Counted from the stretch's first letter, positions 53,400 to 63,058 are shown. The stretch: 64,000 nt of DNA from Streptomyces stelliscabiei (GCF_014873495.1 NZ_JADBGF010000001.1:3286001-3350000), one strand, 5' to 3'. Numbers and translations: made by a program. Notes: generated by a model not told the origin, from the letters alone.

Positions 53400-54230
53400 A
53401 TGACGCACGCGATGCTGAAGGGGTCGAACATCCCGATCGAGGCCACGGCGGTCCGCGCCGTGCTGCGCTGGGCGCCCGGGCAGGGCGTCCCGGTGGTCGA
53501 CGCCTCGGCGCTGCTCCTCGGCCCCGACGGCCGCGTACGGTCCGACGAGGACTTCGTCTTCTACAACCAGCCGCGCCACCCCTCCGGCAAGGTGTGGCGG
53601 CTCGGCCAGAAACGGGTGGCCGAGGGCCCCACCGACACGATCCAGACCGACCTGGCCGGTGTCGAGTCCGCTGTCAGCCAGATTCTCCTGGTCGCCTCCG
53701 CCGGGGACGTCGCCTTCGACCGCGTACCGTCCCTGCGCATCCTGCTGTACGACGCCACGGTCGCCGACGCCGAGCCGCTGGCGTACTTCGACGTCAAGCC
53801 CGAGACCGGCGAGGAGACCGCCCTGATCTGCGGCGAGCTGTACCGCCGCGGCGGCGGCTGGAAGTTCCGCGCCCTGGGCGAGGGGTACGTCAACGGCCTG
53901 GAGGGTCTCGCCACGAACTTCGGCATCATGGTCGACGAGACGACCGCCGCGGGGGCCGACCAGAGCGGCACCTCCCAGCCCCCGTCCCCCGAGACCTCCG
54001 CCCCGCTGCCGCCCGAGCAGCCCCCGGCCGGCGTCCCGTCCCAGCCCGGGTACGGCTACCCTCCGGCGGCCCCCACGCAGCCCAGCCAGCCGGCCTACGG
54101 CTATCCGCACCCCCAGCCGACCCCGGCCACCACCAACGGCCCGGCGTACGGCTACCCCCAGCACACGGCGGCGGCCCTGGACCCCGACTTCCGTCTGCCG
54201 CCGCAGGGACCGCAGTTCATCGGCCGCTGA
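53400..54230 (+). CDS. TerD family protein with Pro/Tyr-rich tail
   Basis: A 276-residue protein. Residues 1-190 are a TerD domain ([24 protein letters not shown] core read as [35 protein letters not shown]) but the first Ca2+-binding acidic residues differ from the classic DLDAS. Residues ~195-276 form a disordered Pro/Gln/Gly/Tyr tail with three YGYP units. TerD proteins bind Ca2+ and organise membrane-linked stress complexes. ATG overlaps AGGATGACC signals; it is divergent from the aldolase operon with 190 bases between. Confidence 0.85.
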   Translation: MTHAMLKGSNIPIEATAVRAVLRWAPGQGVPVVDASALLLGPDGRVRSDEDFVFYNQPRHPSGKVWRLGQKRVAEGPTDTIQTDLAGVESAVSQILLVASAGDVAFDRVPSLRILLYDATVADAEPLAYFDVKPETGEETALICGELYRRGGGWKFRALGEGYVNGLEGLATNFGIMVDETTAAGADQSGTSQPPSPETSAPLPPEQPPAGVPSQPGYGYPPAAPTQPSQPAYGYPHPQPTPATTNGPAYGYPQHTAAALDPDFRLPPQGPQFIGR

Positions 54231-54251
54231 CGACGGGGGCGCCGGGGTTCC

Positions 54252-54992
54252 CTAGGAGCGCTCGGCCTTGCTCTTGTACCCGCGCCCCCACTGCAGCCCC
54301 CACCCGTACAGCCGGTCCAGCTCGGCCTGGAAGCCGTAGACGAACTTCACCTCCCGGCGCACGGTGATCTCCCCCTTGACGTTCTCGATCATCACCACGG
54401 CGCACGACCGGGCCTGTGGATGCCTCTCGTCCAGGCCTATCTCGATGCGCGGACCGTTGCTCGGGTACAGGGTCACCACCGCGTGCGTGCGGTCGAACGC
54501 CGGCGTCTGGTCGTAGATGTAGACGAACACCAGCATCCGCCGGAAGGCCTCGCGGTGGTCGAGGTTGATGTACATCGTCTCGCCGGACCCCGACCCGAAG
54601 CGGTCGTCCCCGCTGAGGCGCATGTACGGCGGCTCGTTGATGTCGCCGAGGAAGCCGCCCAGCGGCTGCACGACCCCCTTCGTCCCGTCGGCCAGCTCGT
54701 ACAGACAGCCGAGGTCGAGGTCGACGTTCACCATGCTCTGGCTGTGTGCCTGGACCTCCTCCGGCCGCAGCGCCCTGAACGGGTGCCGCAGTACGCTCTG
54801 GCGCTTCGGGGCGCCGATGTCGGAGGTCCGCATCCGCCAGGACAGGTTGACGCGCAGATGGCCCGCCGCGGCGTTCTGCTTGGAGAGGGACACCTTCTGG
54901 TGCCGCTTGGTCAGCTCGATCGCGTTGGTCGCCGCGTTGCCCGCGTCGAACTCCGAGGCCCGCCCCCGCCAGAGGTTGTCCAGGAAACTCAT
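54252..54992 (-). CDS. TerA-like tellurium-resistance protein
   Basis: A 246-residue protein. FDAGNAATNAIELTKRHQKV followed by VNVDLDLGCLYELADG and MLVFVYIYDQTPAFDRTHAVV matches the TerA/TerF branch of the TerD superfamily. VDLDLG is the acidic Ca2+-binding signature. No signal peptide. ATG start, with GGGCATG-type weak site. It converges on the TerD gene at 53400 (21-base gap) and is separated from the upstream DUF475 gene by a very strong terminator, so it is probably transcribed on its own. Confidence 0.82.
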   Translation of the reverse strand: MSFLDNLWRGRASEFDAGNAATNAIELTKRHQKVSLSKQNAAAGHLRVNLSWRMRTSDIGAPKRQSVLRHPFRALRPEEVQAHSQSMVNVDLDLGCLYELADGTKGVVQPLGGFLGDINEPPYMRLSGDDRFGSGSGETMYINLDHREAFRRMLVFVYIYDQTPAFDRTHAVVTLYPSNGPRIEIGLDERHPQARSCAVVMIENVKGEITVRREVKFVYGFQAELDRLYGWGLQWGRGYKSKAERS

Positions 54993-55030
54993 GCCCGCCC
55001 CACACCCGCCGTCTCGTCGCGTCGACCACC

Positions 55031-55074
55031 AGCGGGGCGGCCGACGAGGACGAGTCCTCGTCGGCCGCCCCGCT
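55031..55074. terminator. 20-bp perfect terminator hairpin
   Basis: Arms 55031-55050 and 55055-55074 are perfect complements with a 4-base loop, 28 bases past the end of the DUF475 gene (minus strand). The strongest hairpin in the window. Confidence 0.85.
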
Positions 55075-55101
55075 CAGAGCCTGCCCTCACCGCACGGGTG
55101 G

Positions 55102-56247
55102 TCACACCCCGGAGGAGACCGCCGCCTTGTCGGCGGCGTCAGCTTTTCCCTCTTCGGCCGCCAGCGCCTTGTTGCGGCGCACGGAGGACCAGAAGGACCA
55201 GCCGATCAGGACGACACCGATGAGACCGGTGACGATCTCGTTGATCTCGTACTGGATGGTGATCAGCAGGATCGCCGCCAGGGCGCCGATCGCGTAGTGC
55301 GCGCCGTGCTCCAGGTACACGTAGTCGTCGAGGGTGCCCTGGCGGACCAGGTACACGGTCAGCGACCGGACGTACATCGCGCCGATGCCGAGGCCCAGCG
55401 CCATCAGGACGATGTCGTTGGTGATGGCGAAGGCGCCGATGACTCCGTCGAAGGAGAAGGACGCGTCCAGGACCTCCAGGTAGAGGAACATGAAGAACGC
55501 GGCCTTGCCCGCGAGGGCGACGGCCGAGCGCTGCTTGCCGCTGCGCGCCGCCGCTTCCTCCTCCTCGTGCTCGCGCTCCTCGTCCTCCTCCAGCTTGTTC
55601 TCGAAGTAGCCGGAGAGACCGCCCACGATGAGATAGGTGATGAGGCCCGCGAGTCCGGAGATCAGGACGGTCTGCGCCTTGTCGACATGGGCGCCGCCGT
55701 GCTGGTGCGCCTGCGTCGCGAAGGTCATCGAGGTGATCAGCAGGACGATCATCGCGATGCAGGCCGACAGCATGTCGACCTTGCCGAGCTTGGCCAGCGG
55801 GCGCTCCAGCCAGCCCAGCCACTTGATGTCCCGGTCCTCGAAGATGAAGTCCAGGAAGATCATCAGCAGGAACATACCGCCGAACGCCGCGATCGACGGG
55901 TGGGCGTCGGTCACGTACTGCTGGTACTGGTCCTTGTCGGTGAGCGCCAGGTCGACGGCCTCGATCGGACCCAGCTTGGCGCTGATGGCGACGATGACGA
56001 CGGGGAAGACCAGCCGCATACCGAAGACGGCGATCAGGATGCCGATGGTGAGGAAGATCTTCTGCCAGAAGGCATTCATCTTCTTCAGGATCCCGGCGTT
56101 GACCACCGCGTTGTCGAACGACAGCGAGATCTCCAGGATCGACAGGATCGCGACGAGCCCGAGCGCCGTCCATCCGTCGTAGAGAACCGCTGCTACCAAG
56201 CCGAGCGCGGTGACCGCGAACGACCAGCCGAAGGTTTTCAGAACCAC
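55102..56247 (-). CDS. DUF475 / TerC-like membrane protein
   Basis: A 381-residue protein with about nine membrane helices. The paired acidic motifs LEISLSFDNAVVNAGIL (residues ~39-55) and LEVLDASFSFDGVIGAFA (~265-282) are the TerC-superfamily signature, each with the SFD(N/G) metal-binding core. A long charged cytoplasmic loop (EEDEEREHEEEE) lies between halves. TerC-like proteins are linked to Mn2+ export and metal or tellurite stress. ATG start. It is co-directional with the TerD genes upstream on the same strand. Confidence 0.87.
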   Translation of the reverse strand: MVLKTFGWSFAVTALGLVAAVLYDGWTALGLVAILSILEISLSFDNAVVNAGILKKMNAFWQKIFLTIGILIAVFGMRLVFPVVIVAISAKLGPIEAVDLALTDKDQYQQYVTDAHPSIAAFGGMFLLMIFLDFIFEDRDIKWLGWLERPLAKLGKVDMLSACIAMIVLLITSMTFATQAHQHGGAHVDKAQTVLISGLAGLITYLIVGGLSGYFENKLEEDEEREHEEEEAAARSGKQRSAVALAGKAAFFMFLYLEVLDASFSFDGVIGAFAITNDIVLMALGLGIGAMYVRSLTVYLVRQGTLDDYVYLEHGAHYAIGALAAILLITIQYEINEIVTGLIGVVLIGWSFWSSVRRNKALAAEEGKADAADKAAVSSGV

Positions 56248-56372
56248 TGGCTACCCAATCGTGTGTGTACGGGGTTCCCCCGCGCCGCGCGCGGCTTTAC
56301 GAAACTTTGAACCCGAAGTCTAGTCGGGTACCCCTCGCACCCCACACGGCCCCGGCTTTTGCGCATATAGCG

Positions 56373-56948
56373 CTACGAGACGTTCACACCGAAGTCGAGT
56401 GCGATGCCTCGCAGACCGGACGCGTACCCCTGCCCCACCGCTCGGAACTTCCACTCGCCGCCGTAGCGGTAGACCTCGCCGAAGATCATCGCGGTCTCGG
56501 TGGAGGCGTCCTCGGACAGGTCGTAGCGGGCGAGCTCCTGGCCGTCGGCCTGGTTGACGACCCGGATGAAGGCGTTGCTGACCTGGCCGAAGGCCTGGCC
56601 CCGGTTCTCCGCGTCATGGATGGAGACCGGAAAGACGATCTTGTCGACGGTGACCGGCACCCGGGAGAGGTCGATGATCAGCGACTCGTCGTCGCCGTCG
56701 CCCTCACCGGTGAGGTTGTCACCGGTGTGCTCGACCGAGCCGTCGGGGCTCTTGAGGTTGTTGTAGAAGACGAACCACTCGTCGCCCAGCACCCGGCCGC
56801 CCTGGCACAGCAAAGCGCTGGCGTCGAGGTCGAAAGGGGCTCCGGTGGTGGTTCTGACGTCCCAGCCGAGGCCGACCAACACGTGAGTGAGGTTCGGCGC
56901 GGCCTTGGAGAGGGAGACATTGCCTCCCTTGGCGAGTGTGACGCCCAT
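56373..56948 (-). CDS. terD: TerD family calcium-binding stress protein
   Basis: A 191-residue full TerD protein: [20 protein letters not shown], then [13 protein letters not shown] with the acidic Ca2+ ligands, [37 protein letters not shown] (second acidic site) and the C-terminal [20 protein letters not shown]. Classic length and order. About 70% similar by eye to the next gene, a tandem duplicate. ATG start with GGGGAGGACC upstream. Role: Ca2+-dependent assembly in the tellurite/stress response. Confidence 0.93.
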   Translation of the reverse strand: MGVTLAKGGNVSLSKAAPNLTHVLVGLGWDVRTTTGAPFDLDASALLCQGGRVLGDEWFVFYNNLKSPDGSVEHTGDNLTGEGDGDDESLIIDLSRVPVTVDKIVFPVSIHDAENRGQAFGQVSNAFIRVVNQADGQELARYDLSEDASTETAMIFGEVYRYGGEWKFRAVGQGYASGLRGIALDFGVNVS

Positions 56949-57041
56949 GGTGCTGGTCCTCCCCGATTTTCGAGCTTCAGTTGCTCAACTGTTCAGTTGT
57001 GTGCGTACGCGCGTGGACGGCCCGCCCCCGTCGTACGAGCG

Positions 57042-57081
57042 CGTCCGGCGCCGCCGTCGGTGACGACAGCGGCGCCGGACG
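57042..57081. terminator. Terminator after the second TerD gene
   Basis: A 13-bp outer stem (57042-57054 with 57069-57081) plus a short inner stem, 39 bases past the stop at 57120 on the minus strand. Confidence 0.75.
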
Positions 57082-57119
57082 TGGTGAGTCGGCAAGTCCA
57101 GGGGGTACTCCCCCGCGAC

Positions 57120-57695
57120 TCAGACGTTCACACCGAAGTCCTGGGCGATCCCGCGCAGACCCGAGGCGTAGCCCTGGCCGATGGCGCGGAACTTCCACTC
57201 GGCGCCGTGCCGGTACAGCTCGCCGAAGACCATGGCGGTCTCGGTGGAGGCGTCCTCGGAGAGGTCGTAGCGGGCGATCTCCGCCTCGCCGGCCTGGTTC
57301 ACCACGCGGATGAACGCGTTGCGGACCTGGCCGAAGGACTGCTGGCGGTTCTCGGCGTCGTAGATCGAGACCGGGAAGACGATCTTCTCGATCTCGGCCG
57401 GGACGGTCGCGAGGTTGACCTTGATCTGCTCGTCGTCGCCCTCGCCCTCACCGGTGAGGTTGTCACCGGTGTGCTCGACCGAGCCGTCCGGGCTCTTCAG
57501 GTTGTTGAAGAAGATGAAGTTGGCGTCGCTGCTGACCTTGCCCGACGCGTCCAGCAGCAGGGCACTGGCGTCCAGGTCGAAGTCGGTGCCGGTCGTGGTG
57601 CGGATGTCCCACCCCAGTCCGATGATGACCGCGGTCAGGCCCGGCGCCTCCTTGGTCAGCGATACGTTGCCGCCCTTGCTGAGGCTGACTCCCAC
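57120..57695 (-). CDS. terD: TerD family calcium-binding stress protein (tandem paralogue)
   Basis: A 191-residue TerD protein, colinear with its neighbour at 56373: [70 protein letters not shown] and a C-terminal [17 protein letters not shown]. Both Ca2+-site acidic clusters are intact. Start ATG with GGAGGA upstream. A terminator separates the two copies, so each has its own promoter. Confidence 0.93.
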   Translation of the reverse strand: MGVSLSKGGNVSLTKEAPGLTAVIIGLGWDIRTTTGTDFDLDASALLLDASGKVSSDANFIFFNNLKSPDGSVEHTGDNLTGEGEGDDEQIKVNLATVPAEIEKIVFPVSIYDAENRQQSFGQVRNAFIRVVNQAGEAEIARYDLSEDASTETAMVFGELYRHGAEWKFRAIGQGYASGLRGIAQDFGVNV

Positions 57696-57809
57696 GAAGT
57701 CCTCCGTTTGGTTTCAGGGGCGGGGAGCCCCTGCGTTGCGTTGGTGTCGGATCAACGTGTCGATCCTAGTGACGGGTTCCCGATCCCCGAAGGTCCTGGA
57801 ACCGAGGAA

Positions 57810-58268
57810 TCACAGGGTGTCGAGGGCGGCGAGGTACTCGTTCAGGTCCCGCGCGTCCGGCAGGGCGTTGACGACCGACCAGCGGACGATGCCCTCCTTG
57901 TCGACGATGAACGTGCCGCGCACCGCGCAGCCCTTGTCCGCGTCGAACACGCCGTACGCCCGGGAGACCTCGCCGTGCGGCCAGAAGTCCGACAGCAGCG
58001 GATACTCCAGGTTCTCCTGCTCGGCGAAGACCCGCAGCGTGTGGATCGAGTCGTTCGACACGGCCAGCAGCTGCACGTCGTCGTTGACGAACTTCGGCAG
58101 GTTGTCCCGCAGCTCGCACAGTTCGCCGGTGCAGACCCCGGTGAACGCGAACGGGTAGAAGAGCACCACCACGTTCTTCTCGCCGCGGAAGTCCGCGAGC
58201 CGCACGGTGGCCCCGTGGTTGTCCTTCAGCTCGAAGTCGGGAGCCTTGTCGCCGACCTGGATCGCCAT
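57810..58268 (-). CDS. ahpE: AhpE-type peroxiredoxin
   Basis: A 152-residue thioredoxin-fold peroxidase. The peroxidatic Cys46 lies in PFAFTGVCTGELC; a second Cys51 follows, unlike mycobacterial AhpE, which is 1-Cys there. LLSDFWPHGEVSRAYGVF is nearly as in Mycobacterium tuberculosis AhpE. It reduces hydroperoxides and peroxynitrite with a thiol or mycothiol partner. Start at ATG 58268 with CAGGAA 6 bases upstream; the 7-residue longer form is less likely. Placed between TerD and DUF3052/aceE. Confidence 0.9.
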   Translation of the reverse strand: MAIQVGDKAPDFELKDNHGATVRLADFRGEKNVVVLFYPFAFTGVCTGELCELRDNLPKFVNDDVQLLAVSNDSIHTLRVFAEQENLEYPLLSDFWPHGEVSRAYGVFDADKGCAVRGTFIVDKEGIVRWSVVNALPDARDLNEYLAALDTL

Positions 58269-58327
58269 GATGTTCCTGAGTCCCTTCATGGACCGTTCGG
58301 GTGGCCCAGCCTACGCAGGGGAAACGG

Positions 58328-58377
58328 CGCGCCCCTGGAGGGGTGGCCCCCGTGGGGGCCCTCTCTCCAGGGGCGCG
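58328..58377. terminator. Large terminator hairpin after DUF3052
   Basis: An outer 13-bp stem (58328-58340 with 58365-58377) and an inner GGCCCCC/GGGGGCC stem, 11 bases past the DUF3052 stop on the minus strand. Confidence 0.8.
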
Positions 58378-58388
58378 GGTTCACGTCA

Positions 58389-58826
58389 CTACTTCTTCGA
58401 CTTCGCCGCCTTCGGCGTCACCAGCCGGCTCCCACTCCAGTCCTTGCCGACGCTGACGCTCTTCGACGCGGACAGCCCCGCGGTCGTCGCGGCTTCGGAG
58501 ATGTCGCTGGGCTCCACATAGCCGTCCCGCCCGGTCTTGGGCGTCAACAGCAGGATCGAGCCACCTTCCTCGATGTACGTGGTGGCGTCCACCAGTACGT
58601 CGGTCAGGTCGCCGTCGTCGTCTCGGAACCACAGCACGACGGCATCGGCCACGTCGTCGTAGTCCTCGTCGACGAGCTCACTGCCCACGACTTCTTCGAT
58701 GGACTCGCGGAGCTCCTGGTCGACGTCGTCGTCGTAGCCGATCTCCTGGACCACCTGCTCGGGCTGGAACCCCAGCCTTGCGGCAGGGTTCGTCCGCTCC
58801 TCCGCGTGGTCCGCGGTCGCGCTCAC
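58389..58826 (-). CDS. DUF3052 protein
   Basis: A 145-residue soluble acidic protein. RLGFQPEQVVQEIGYDDDVD and ADAVVLWFRDDDGDLTDVLV, then EEGGSILLLTPKTGR, define DUF3052, an actinobacteria-wide family of unknown function. GTG start at 58826 with GGAGGCA 7 bases upstream. It is divergent from aceE, an arrangement I recall from other Streptomyces, suggesting shared control or a link to central metabolism; no function is known. Confidence 0.88.
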   Translation of the reverse strand: MSATADHAEERTNPAARLGFQPEQVVQEIGYDDDVDQELRESIEEVVGSELVDEDYDDVADAVVLWFRDDDGDLTDVLVDATTYIEEGGSILLLTPKTGRDGYVEPSDISEAATTAGLSASKSVSVGKDWSGSRLVTPKAAKSKK

Positions 58827-59239
58827 GGGTTGCCTCCTGATCATGTTCGGGTGGGGTCGCCCCCTGGGGAATGAGCCACGCGCGTGCGCGAAGCAATGGC
58901 CGTAGTCCACACGGGCGGGACCGATCGCGCAAGTACCCAGCCTTCCAGACCGCCGAAACGGTGACGATCCGGGCCGTGTCACCGCAACTCTCTGCGCCGA
59001 TTCACCGCCTCACGTGACGCACGCCACACCGTTCTGCCCGTTTTGCGCATTCGGCAACCATCCGGGGGTACGAGCATCGAATACCTTTACTACCTTTGTC
59101 GAGCGGACGACCACCCTGGTTACCTCCCGGTAGAGGTGACGTTTACGTCCTTGAGGTACACGATGGTGGCGGTGCAGGCACCTAGAGAACACCCTTGCAG
59201 AACCCCTGAAGAGCGGCCCTCTGACAGCTAAGGAACAGC
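58827..59239. other. Divergent control region of DUF3052 and aceE
   Basis: No gene. Its right half is AT-rich for this genome and carries several repeats listed below. The left part (58827-58980) is the DUF3052 upstream side with no clear motif. Confidence 0.55.
59082..59149. promoter_or_regulatory. Repeat cluster in the aceE upstream region
   Basis: Direct repeat TACCTTT at 59082 and 59091; imperfect 22-bp inverted repeat GTTACCTC/GAGGTGAC (59119-59140, one mismatch); palindrome GACGTTTACGTC at 59138-59149. About 90-160 bases before the aceE start, where a regulator of pyruvate dehydrogenase could bind. Confidence 0.5.
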
Positions 59240-61987
59240 GTGGCTTCCGGATCCGATCGCAATCCGATCATCATTGGCGGCCTTCCGAGTCAGGTCCCTG
59301 ACTTCGATCCCGAGGAGACCCAGGAGTGGCTCGACTCGCTCGACGCCGCCGTGGACGAGCGCGGCCGTGAGCGCGCGCGCTACCTGATGCTCCGGCTCAT
59401 CGAGCGGGCCCGTGAGAAGCGCGTGGCCGTGCCCGAGATGCGCAGCACGGACTACGTCAACACCATCCCGACCAAGGCCGAGCCGTTCTTCCCGGGCAAC
59501 GAGGAGATCGAGCGGAAGATCCTCAACGCGACGCGGTGGAACGCCGCCGTGATGGTGTCGCGCGCCCAGCGGCCCGGCATCGGCGTCGGCGGCCACATCG
59601 CGACCTTCGCCTCCTCCGCCTCCCTCTACGACGTGGGCTTCAACCACTTCTTCCGCGGCAAGGACGAGGGCGACGGCGGCGACCAGATCTTCTTCCAGGG
59701 CCACGCCTCCCCCGGCATCTACGCCCGCGCGTTCATGCTGGACCGGCTCGACGAGCGGCAGCTGGACGCCTTCCGCCAGGAGAAGTCGAAGGCGCCGTAC
59801 GGGCTGTCCAGCTACCCGCACCCGCGCCTGATGCCGGACTTCTGGGAGTTCCCGACGGTGTCCATGGGCCTCGGCCCGCTGGGCGCGATCTTCCAGGCGC
59901 GGATGAACCGGTACATGGAGGCGCGCGGCATCGCGGACACCTCCAAGTCCCATGTCTGGGCGTTCCTCGGCGACGGCGAGATGGACGAGCCGGAGTCGCT
60001 CGGCCAGCTCACGATCGCCGCCCGCGAGCACCTCGACAACCTGACCTTCGTGGTGAACTGCAACCTCCAGCGCCTCGACGGCCCGGTGCGCGGCAACGGC
60101 AAGGTCATCCAGGAGCTGGAGTCGGTCTTCCGGGGCGCCGGCTGGAACGTGATCAAGCTGGTCTGGGACCGCTCGTGGGACCCGCTGCTCGCCCAGGACC
60201 GCGACGGTGTGCTGGTCAACCGGATGAACACCACGCCGGACGGCCAGTACCAGACGTACGCCACCGAGACCGGCGCGTACATCCGGGACCACTTCTTCGG
60301 TGACGACCACCGGCTGCGCGCGATGGTCGCGAACATGACCGACGACCAGATCCTGCACCTGGGCCGTGGCGGGCACGACCACCGCAAGATCTACGCGGCG
60401 TACAAGGCCGCCTACGAGCACAAGGGCCAGCCGACGGTCATCCTGGCCAAGACGGTCAAGGGCTGGACGCTGGGCCCGAACTTCGAGGGCCGCAACGCCA
60501 CGCACCAGATGAAGAAGCTGACGGTCGCCGACCTCAAGGGCTTCCGCGACCGCCTCCACCTGCCCATCTCCGACAAGGAGCTGGAGTCCGGCGCGCCGCC
60601 GTACTACCACCCGGGGCGGGACTCGGAGGAGATCCAGTACATGCACGACCGCCGCAAGGGGCTCGGCGGGTACGTCCCGACGCGTGTCGTGCGGGCGAAG
60701 CCTCTGCCGCTGCCCGAGGACAAGACGTACGCGAGTGTGAAGAAGGGCTCCGGTCAGCAGTCGATCGCCACGACCATGGCGTTCGTACGGCTGCTGAAGG
60801 ACCTCATGCGGGACAAGGAGATCGGCAAGCGGTTCGTGCTGATCGCCCCCGACGAGTACCGCACCTTCGGCATGGACTCGTTCTTCCCGAGCGCGAAGAT
60901 CTACAACCCGCTCGGCCAGCAGTACGAGGCGGTCGACCGCGATCTGCTGCTCGCGTACAAGGAGTCGCCGACGGGTCAGATGCTGCACGACGGCATCTCC
61001 GAGGCGGGCTGCACGGCCTCCCTCATCGCGGCCGGTTCGGCGTACGCGACGCACGGCGAGCCGCTCATCCCGGTCTACGTCTTCTACTCGATGTTCGGTT
61101 TCCAGCGCACCGGCGACCAGTTCTGGCAGATGGCCGACCAGCTGGCACGCGGCTTCGTCCTGGGCGCGACCGCCGGACGGACGACGCTGACCGGCGAGGG
61201 TCTGCAGCACGCCGACGGGCACTCGCAGCTGCTCGCCTCGACGAACCCGGGCTGTGTCGCGTACGACCCGGCGTTCGGGTACGAGATCGCGCACATCGTG
61301 AAGGACGGCCTGCGCCGGATGTACGGCGAGAGTGCCGACGGCAAGCCGGGCGAGGACGTCTTCTACTACCTCACCGTCTACAACGAGCCGATCCAGCACC
61401 CGGCCGAGCCGGCGGACGTGGACGTCGACGGCATCCTCAAGGGCATCCACCGCTACAGGGCGGGAGAGGCGGGCTCGATCCCCGCGCAGATCATCGCCTC
61501 CGGCGTGGCCGTGCCGTGGGCGGTCGAGGCGCAGCGGATCCTCGCCGCCGACTGGAACGTGAAGGCGGACGTCTGGTCGGCGACCTCCTGGAACGAGCTG
61601 CGCCGCGAGGCCGTCGAGGTGGAGCGGCACAACCTGCTGCACCCCGAGGAGGAGCAGCGCGTGCCGTACGTGACGAAGAAGCTGAGCGGCGCCGAGGGGC
61701 CGTTCGTGGCCGTCTCCGACTGGATGCGGTCGGTGCCGGACCAGATCTCGCGGTGGGTGCCGGGCACGTACCAGTCGCTGGGCGCGGACGGCTTCGGCTT
61801 CGCGGACACCCGGGGCGCGGCCCGGCGCTTCTTCCACATCGACGCGCAGTCGATCGTGGTGGCCGTCCTGACGGAGCTGGCCCGTGAGGGCAAGGTCGAC
61901 CGCTCGCTGCTGAAGCAGGCCATCGACCGCTACCAGCTGCTCGACGTGGCGGCGGCGGACCCGGGCGCCGCCGGAGGCGACGCATAG
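59240..61987 (+). CDS. aceE: Pyruvate dehydrogenase E1 component (homodimeric, AceE type)
   Basis: A 915-residue thiamine-diphosphate enzyme that decarboxylates pyruvate and loads acetyl groups on E2 lipoyl domains. ThDP/Mg motif [11 protein letters not shown] (244-254) continuing to the [12 protein letters not shown] end (NxQ…). PSSxP-like chain: [17 protein letters not shown] near residues 154-170 and [17 protein letters not shown]-terminal transketolase-like part includes [20 protein letters not shown] and [15 protein letters not shown]. Length is normal for the homodimeric form used by actinobacteria. GTG start 59240 with AAGGAA just upstream. Ends at a strong terminator. Confidence 0.97.
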   Translation: MASGSDRNPIIIGGLPSQVPDFDPEETQEWLDSLDAAVDERGRERARYLMLRLIERAREKRVAVPEMRSTDYVNTIPTKAEPFFPGNEEIERKILNATRWNAAVMVSRAQRPGIGVGGHIATFASSASLYDVGFNHFFRGKDEGDGGDQIFFQGHASPGIYARAFMLDRLDERQLDAFRQEKSKAPYGLSSYPHPRLMPDFWEFPTVSMGLGPLGAIFQARMNRYMEARGIADTSKSHVWAFLGDGEMDEPESLGQLTIAAREHLDNLTFVVNCNLQRLDGPVRGNGKVIQELESVFRGAGWNVIKLVWDRSWDPLLAQDRDGVLVNRMNTTPDGQYQTYATETGAYIRDHFFGDDHRLRAMVANMTDDQILHLGRGGHDHRKIYAAYKAAYEHKGQPTVILAKTVKGWTLGPNFEGRNATHQMKKLTVADLKGFRDRLHLPISDKELESGAPPYYHPGRDSEEIQYMHDRRKGLGGYVPTRVVRAKPLPLPEDKTYASVKKGSGQQSIATTMAFVRLLKDLMRDKEIGKRFVLIAPDEYRTFGMDSFFPSAKIYNPLGQQYEAVDRDLLLAYKESPTGQMLHDGISEAGCTASLIAAGSAYATHGEPLIPVYVFYSMFGFQRTGDQFWQMADQLARGFVLGATAGRTTLTGEGLQHADGHSQLLASTNPGCVAYDPAFGYEIAHIVKDGLRRMYGESADGKPGEDVFYYLTVYNEPIQHPAEPADVDVDGILKGIHRYRAGEAGSIPAQIIASGVAVPWAVEAQRILAADWNVKADVWSATSWNELRREAVEVERHNLLHPEEEQRVPYVTKKLSGAEGPFVAVSDWMRSVPDQISRWVPGTYQSLGADGFGFADTRGAARRFFHIDAQSIVVAVLTELAREGKVDRSLLKQAIDRYQLLDVAAADPGAAGGDA

Positions 61988-62003
61988 CATCCGTTTCGTG
62001 GTC

Positions 62004-62037
62004 AAGGGGTGGTGAACCGGTGGGTTCACCACCCCTT
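62004..62037. terminator. aceE terminator
   Basis: A perfect 15-bp stem (62004-62018 with 62023-62037), 4-base loop, 16 bases after the aceE stop, followed by CACGTTTTCT. Confidence 0.9.
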
Positions 62038-62046
62038 CACGTTTTC

Positions 62047-62059
62047 TACTATGCGCCCA
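62047..62059 (+). promoter_or_regulatory. -10 element of leaderless channel gene
   Basis: TACTAT (62047-62052) ends 6 bases before ATG 62059. The promoter sits directly after the aceE terminator. Confidence 0.5.
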
Positions 62060-62817
62060 TGAAGCAGCGAGCGGTCTCGGCACAGGTCCGGTGGGAGCAG
62101 CACACTCAGCGGCCGCTGTTCGTTCTGGCGGCCCTGTTCGCGGTGGCGTACGCCGTGCCGATCGTCCGGCCCGAGGCGAGCGGGGAGGTGCGGCGGTGGT
62201 GCGACGTCGCCGAGTGGGTGGTGTGGGGCGCGTTCGCGCTCGACTACGTCGTCCGGCTCGCGCTCACCGAACGGCGCCGGGAGTTCGTGCGGACGCGGTG
62301 GCTGGACCTGGTGGCCGTGCTGCTGCCGATGATCCAGCCGCTGCGGCTGCTGCGGGTGGTGGCGACGCTGCTGCTGGTCGGGCAGCGGGCGCGGATGGCC
62401 TCGCAGATAAGGCTCACGACGTACGTCGGCGGGGCGGTGGTCGGACTGCTGATGTTCGGTTCGCTGGCGGTGCTGTCCGTGGAACGGAAAGCTCCGGGCG
62501 GCAACATCCGCACGCTGGAGGACGCGGTGTGGTGGTCGTTCACGACGATGACGACGGTGGGGTACGGGGACCACGCGCCGACGACCGGGCTGGGGCGGGT
62601 GATCGCCGTCGGGCTGATGCTGTCCGGGATCGCGCTGCTGGGTGTGGTGACGGCGAACATCGCGGCGTGGTTCATAGCGCGGTTCGAGAAGGACGACGCC
62701 GAGGAGCGGCGGCAGACGGCCGCGATAGCGGACCTGGCCGAGGAGGTGCGGCTGTTGCGGGCGGAGGTCCTGGCGTTGCGGGCCTCCGGGTCGGCGGTGC
62801 CTGAGCAGCGCCGCTGA
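62059..62817 (+). CDS. Potassium channel family protein
   Basis: A 252-residue channel subunit. Selectivity filter TMTTVGYGD at about residues 166-174, preceded by the pore helix (LEDAVWWSFTTM) and followed by the inner helix (VIAVGLMLSGIALLGVVTANIAAWFI). Three more helices precede the pore, with Arg residues (RLLRVVATLLLVGQR) reminiscent of an S4 voltage-sensor remnant. The C-terminal 40 residues form a charged coiled coil (EERRQTAAIADLAEEVRLLR), likely for tetramerisation. ATG 62059 fits a leaderless transcript. Confidence 0.9.
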   Translation: MKQRAVSAQVRWEQHTQRPLFVLAALFAVAYAVPIVRPEASGEVRRWCDVAEWVVWGAFALDYVVRLALTERRREFVRTRWLDLVAVLLPMIQPLRLLRVVATLLLVGQRARMASQIRLTTYVGGAVVGLLMFGSLAVLSVERKAPGGNIRTLEDAVWWSFTTMTTVGYGDHAPTTGLGRVIAVGLMLSGIALLGVVTANIAAWFIARFEKDDAEERRQTAAIADLAEEVRLLRAEVLALRASGSAVPEQRR

Positions 62818-62860
62818 GCGTGGGGTGGGGCGGGATGGGGTGCGTCGGTGGGTGCGGGTC

Positions 62861-62893
62861 CGGTGGGGCTTCTCGCGCAGTTCCCCGCGCCCC
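62861..62893 (-). repeat. Dispersed repeat, copy 5 (inverted)
   Basis: The element in reverse orientation (GCGCAGTTCCCCGCGCCCC), 43 bases after the channel gene. Confidence 0.85.
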
Positions 62894-62927
62894 GGAGAAG
62901 CAGGGGCTGCGCCCACTGCTTCTCCGG
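62892..62927. terminator. Hairpin after the channel gene
   Basis: Arms CCGGAGAAGCAG (62892-62903) and CTGCTTCTCCGG (62916-62927), perfect, 12-base loop. It overlaps the repeat copy by two bases. Confidence 0.6.
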
Positions 62928-62945
62928 CCGAACGGCCCCGCTTGC

Positions 62946-63011
62946 CAGGCTCGCGGCGCCGCGACTTCAGGCTCGCGGCGCCTCGCCTTCAGGCCCGCGG
63001 AGCCCGGGCTT
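62946..63011 (+). repeat. Three 22-bp tandem units
   Basis: Units 62946-62967, 62968-62989 and 62990-63011 share CAGGCTCGCGGCGCC (third diverged) and are bounded by two opposed copies of the dispersed repeat. Confidence 0.75.
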
Positions 63012-63013
63012 TC

Positions 63014-63040
63014 AGGGGTGCGGGGAACTGCGCGACCGGC
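63014..63040 (+). repeat. Dispersed repeat, copy 6
   Basis: AGGGGTGCGGGGAACTGCGC form with one C-to-T change, facing copy 5 across the 22-bp repeats. Confidence 0.85.
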
Positions 63041-63058
63041 CCTCGCGTACCCGCGCCA

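Noticed and set aside
56248..56372. Second yybP-ykoY riboswitch before the DUF475/TerC-like gene
   Set aside because: Such switches often control TerC-type genes, but the GGGGAGTAGC block is absent upstream of 56247.
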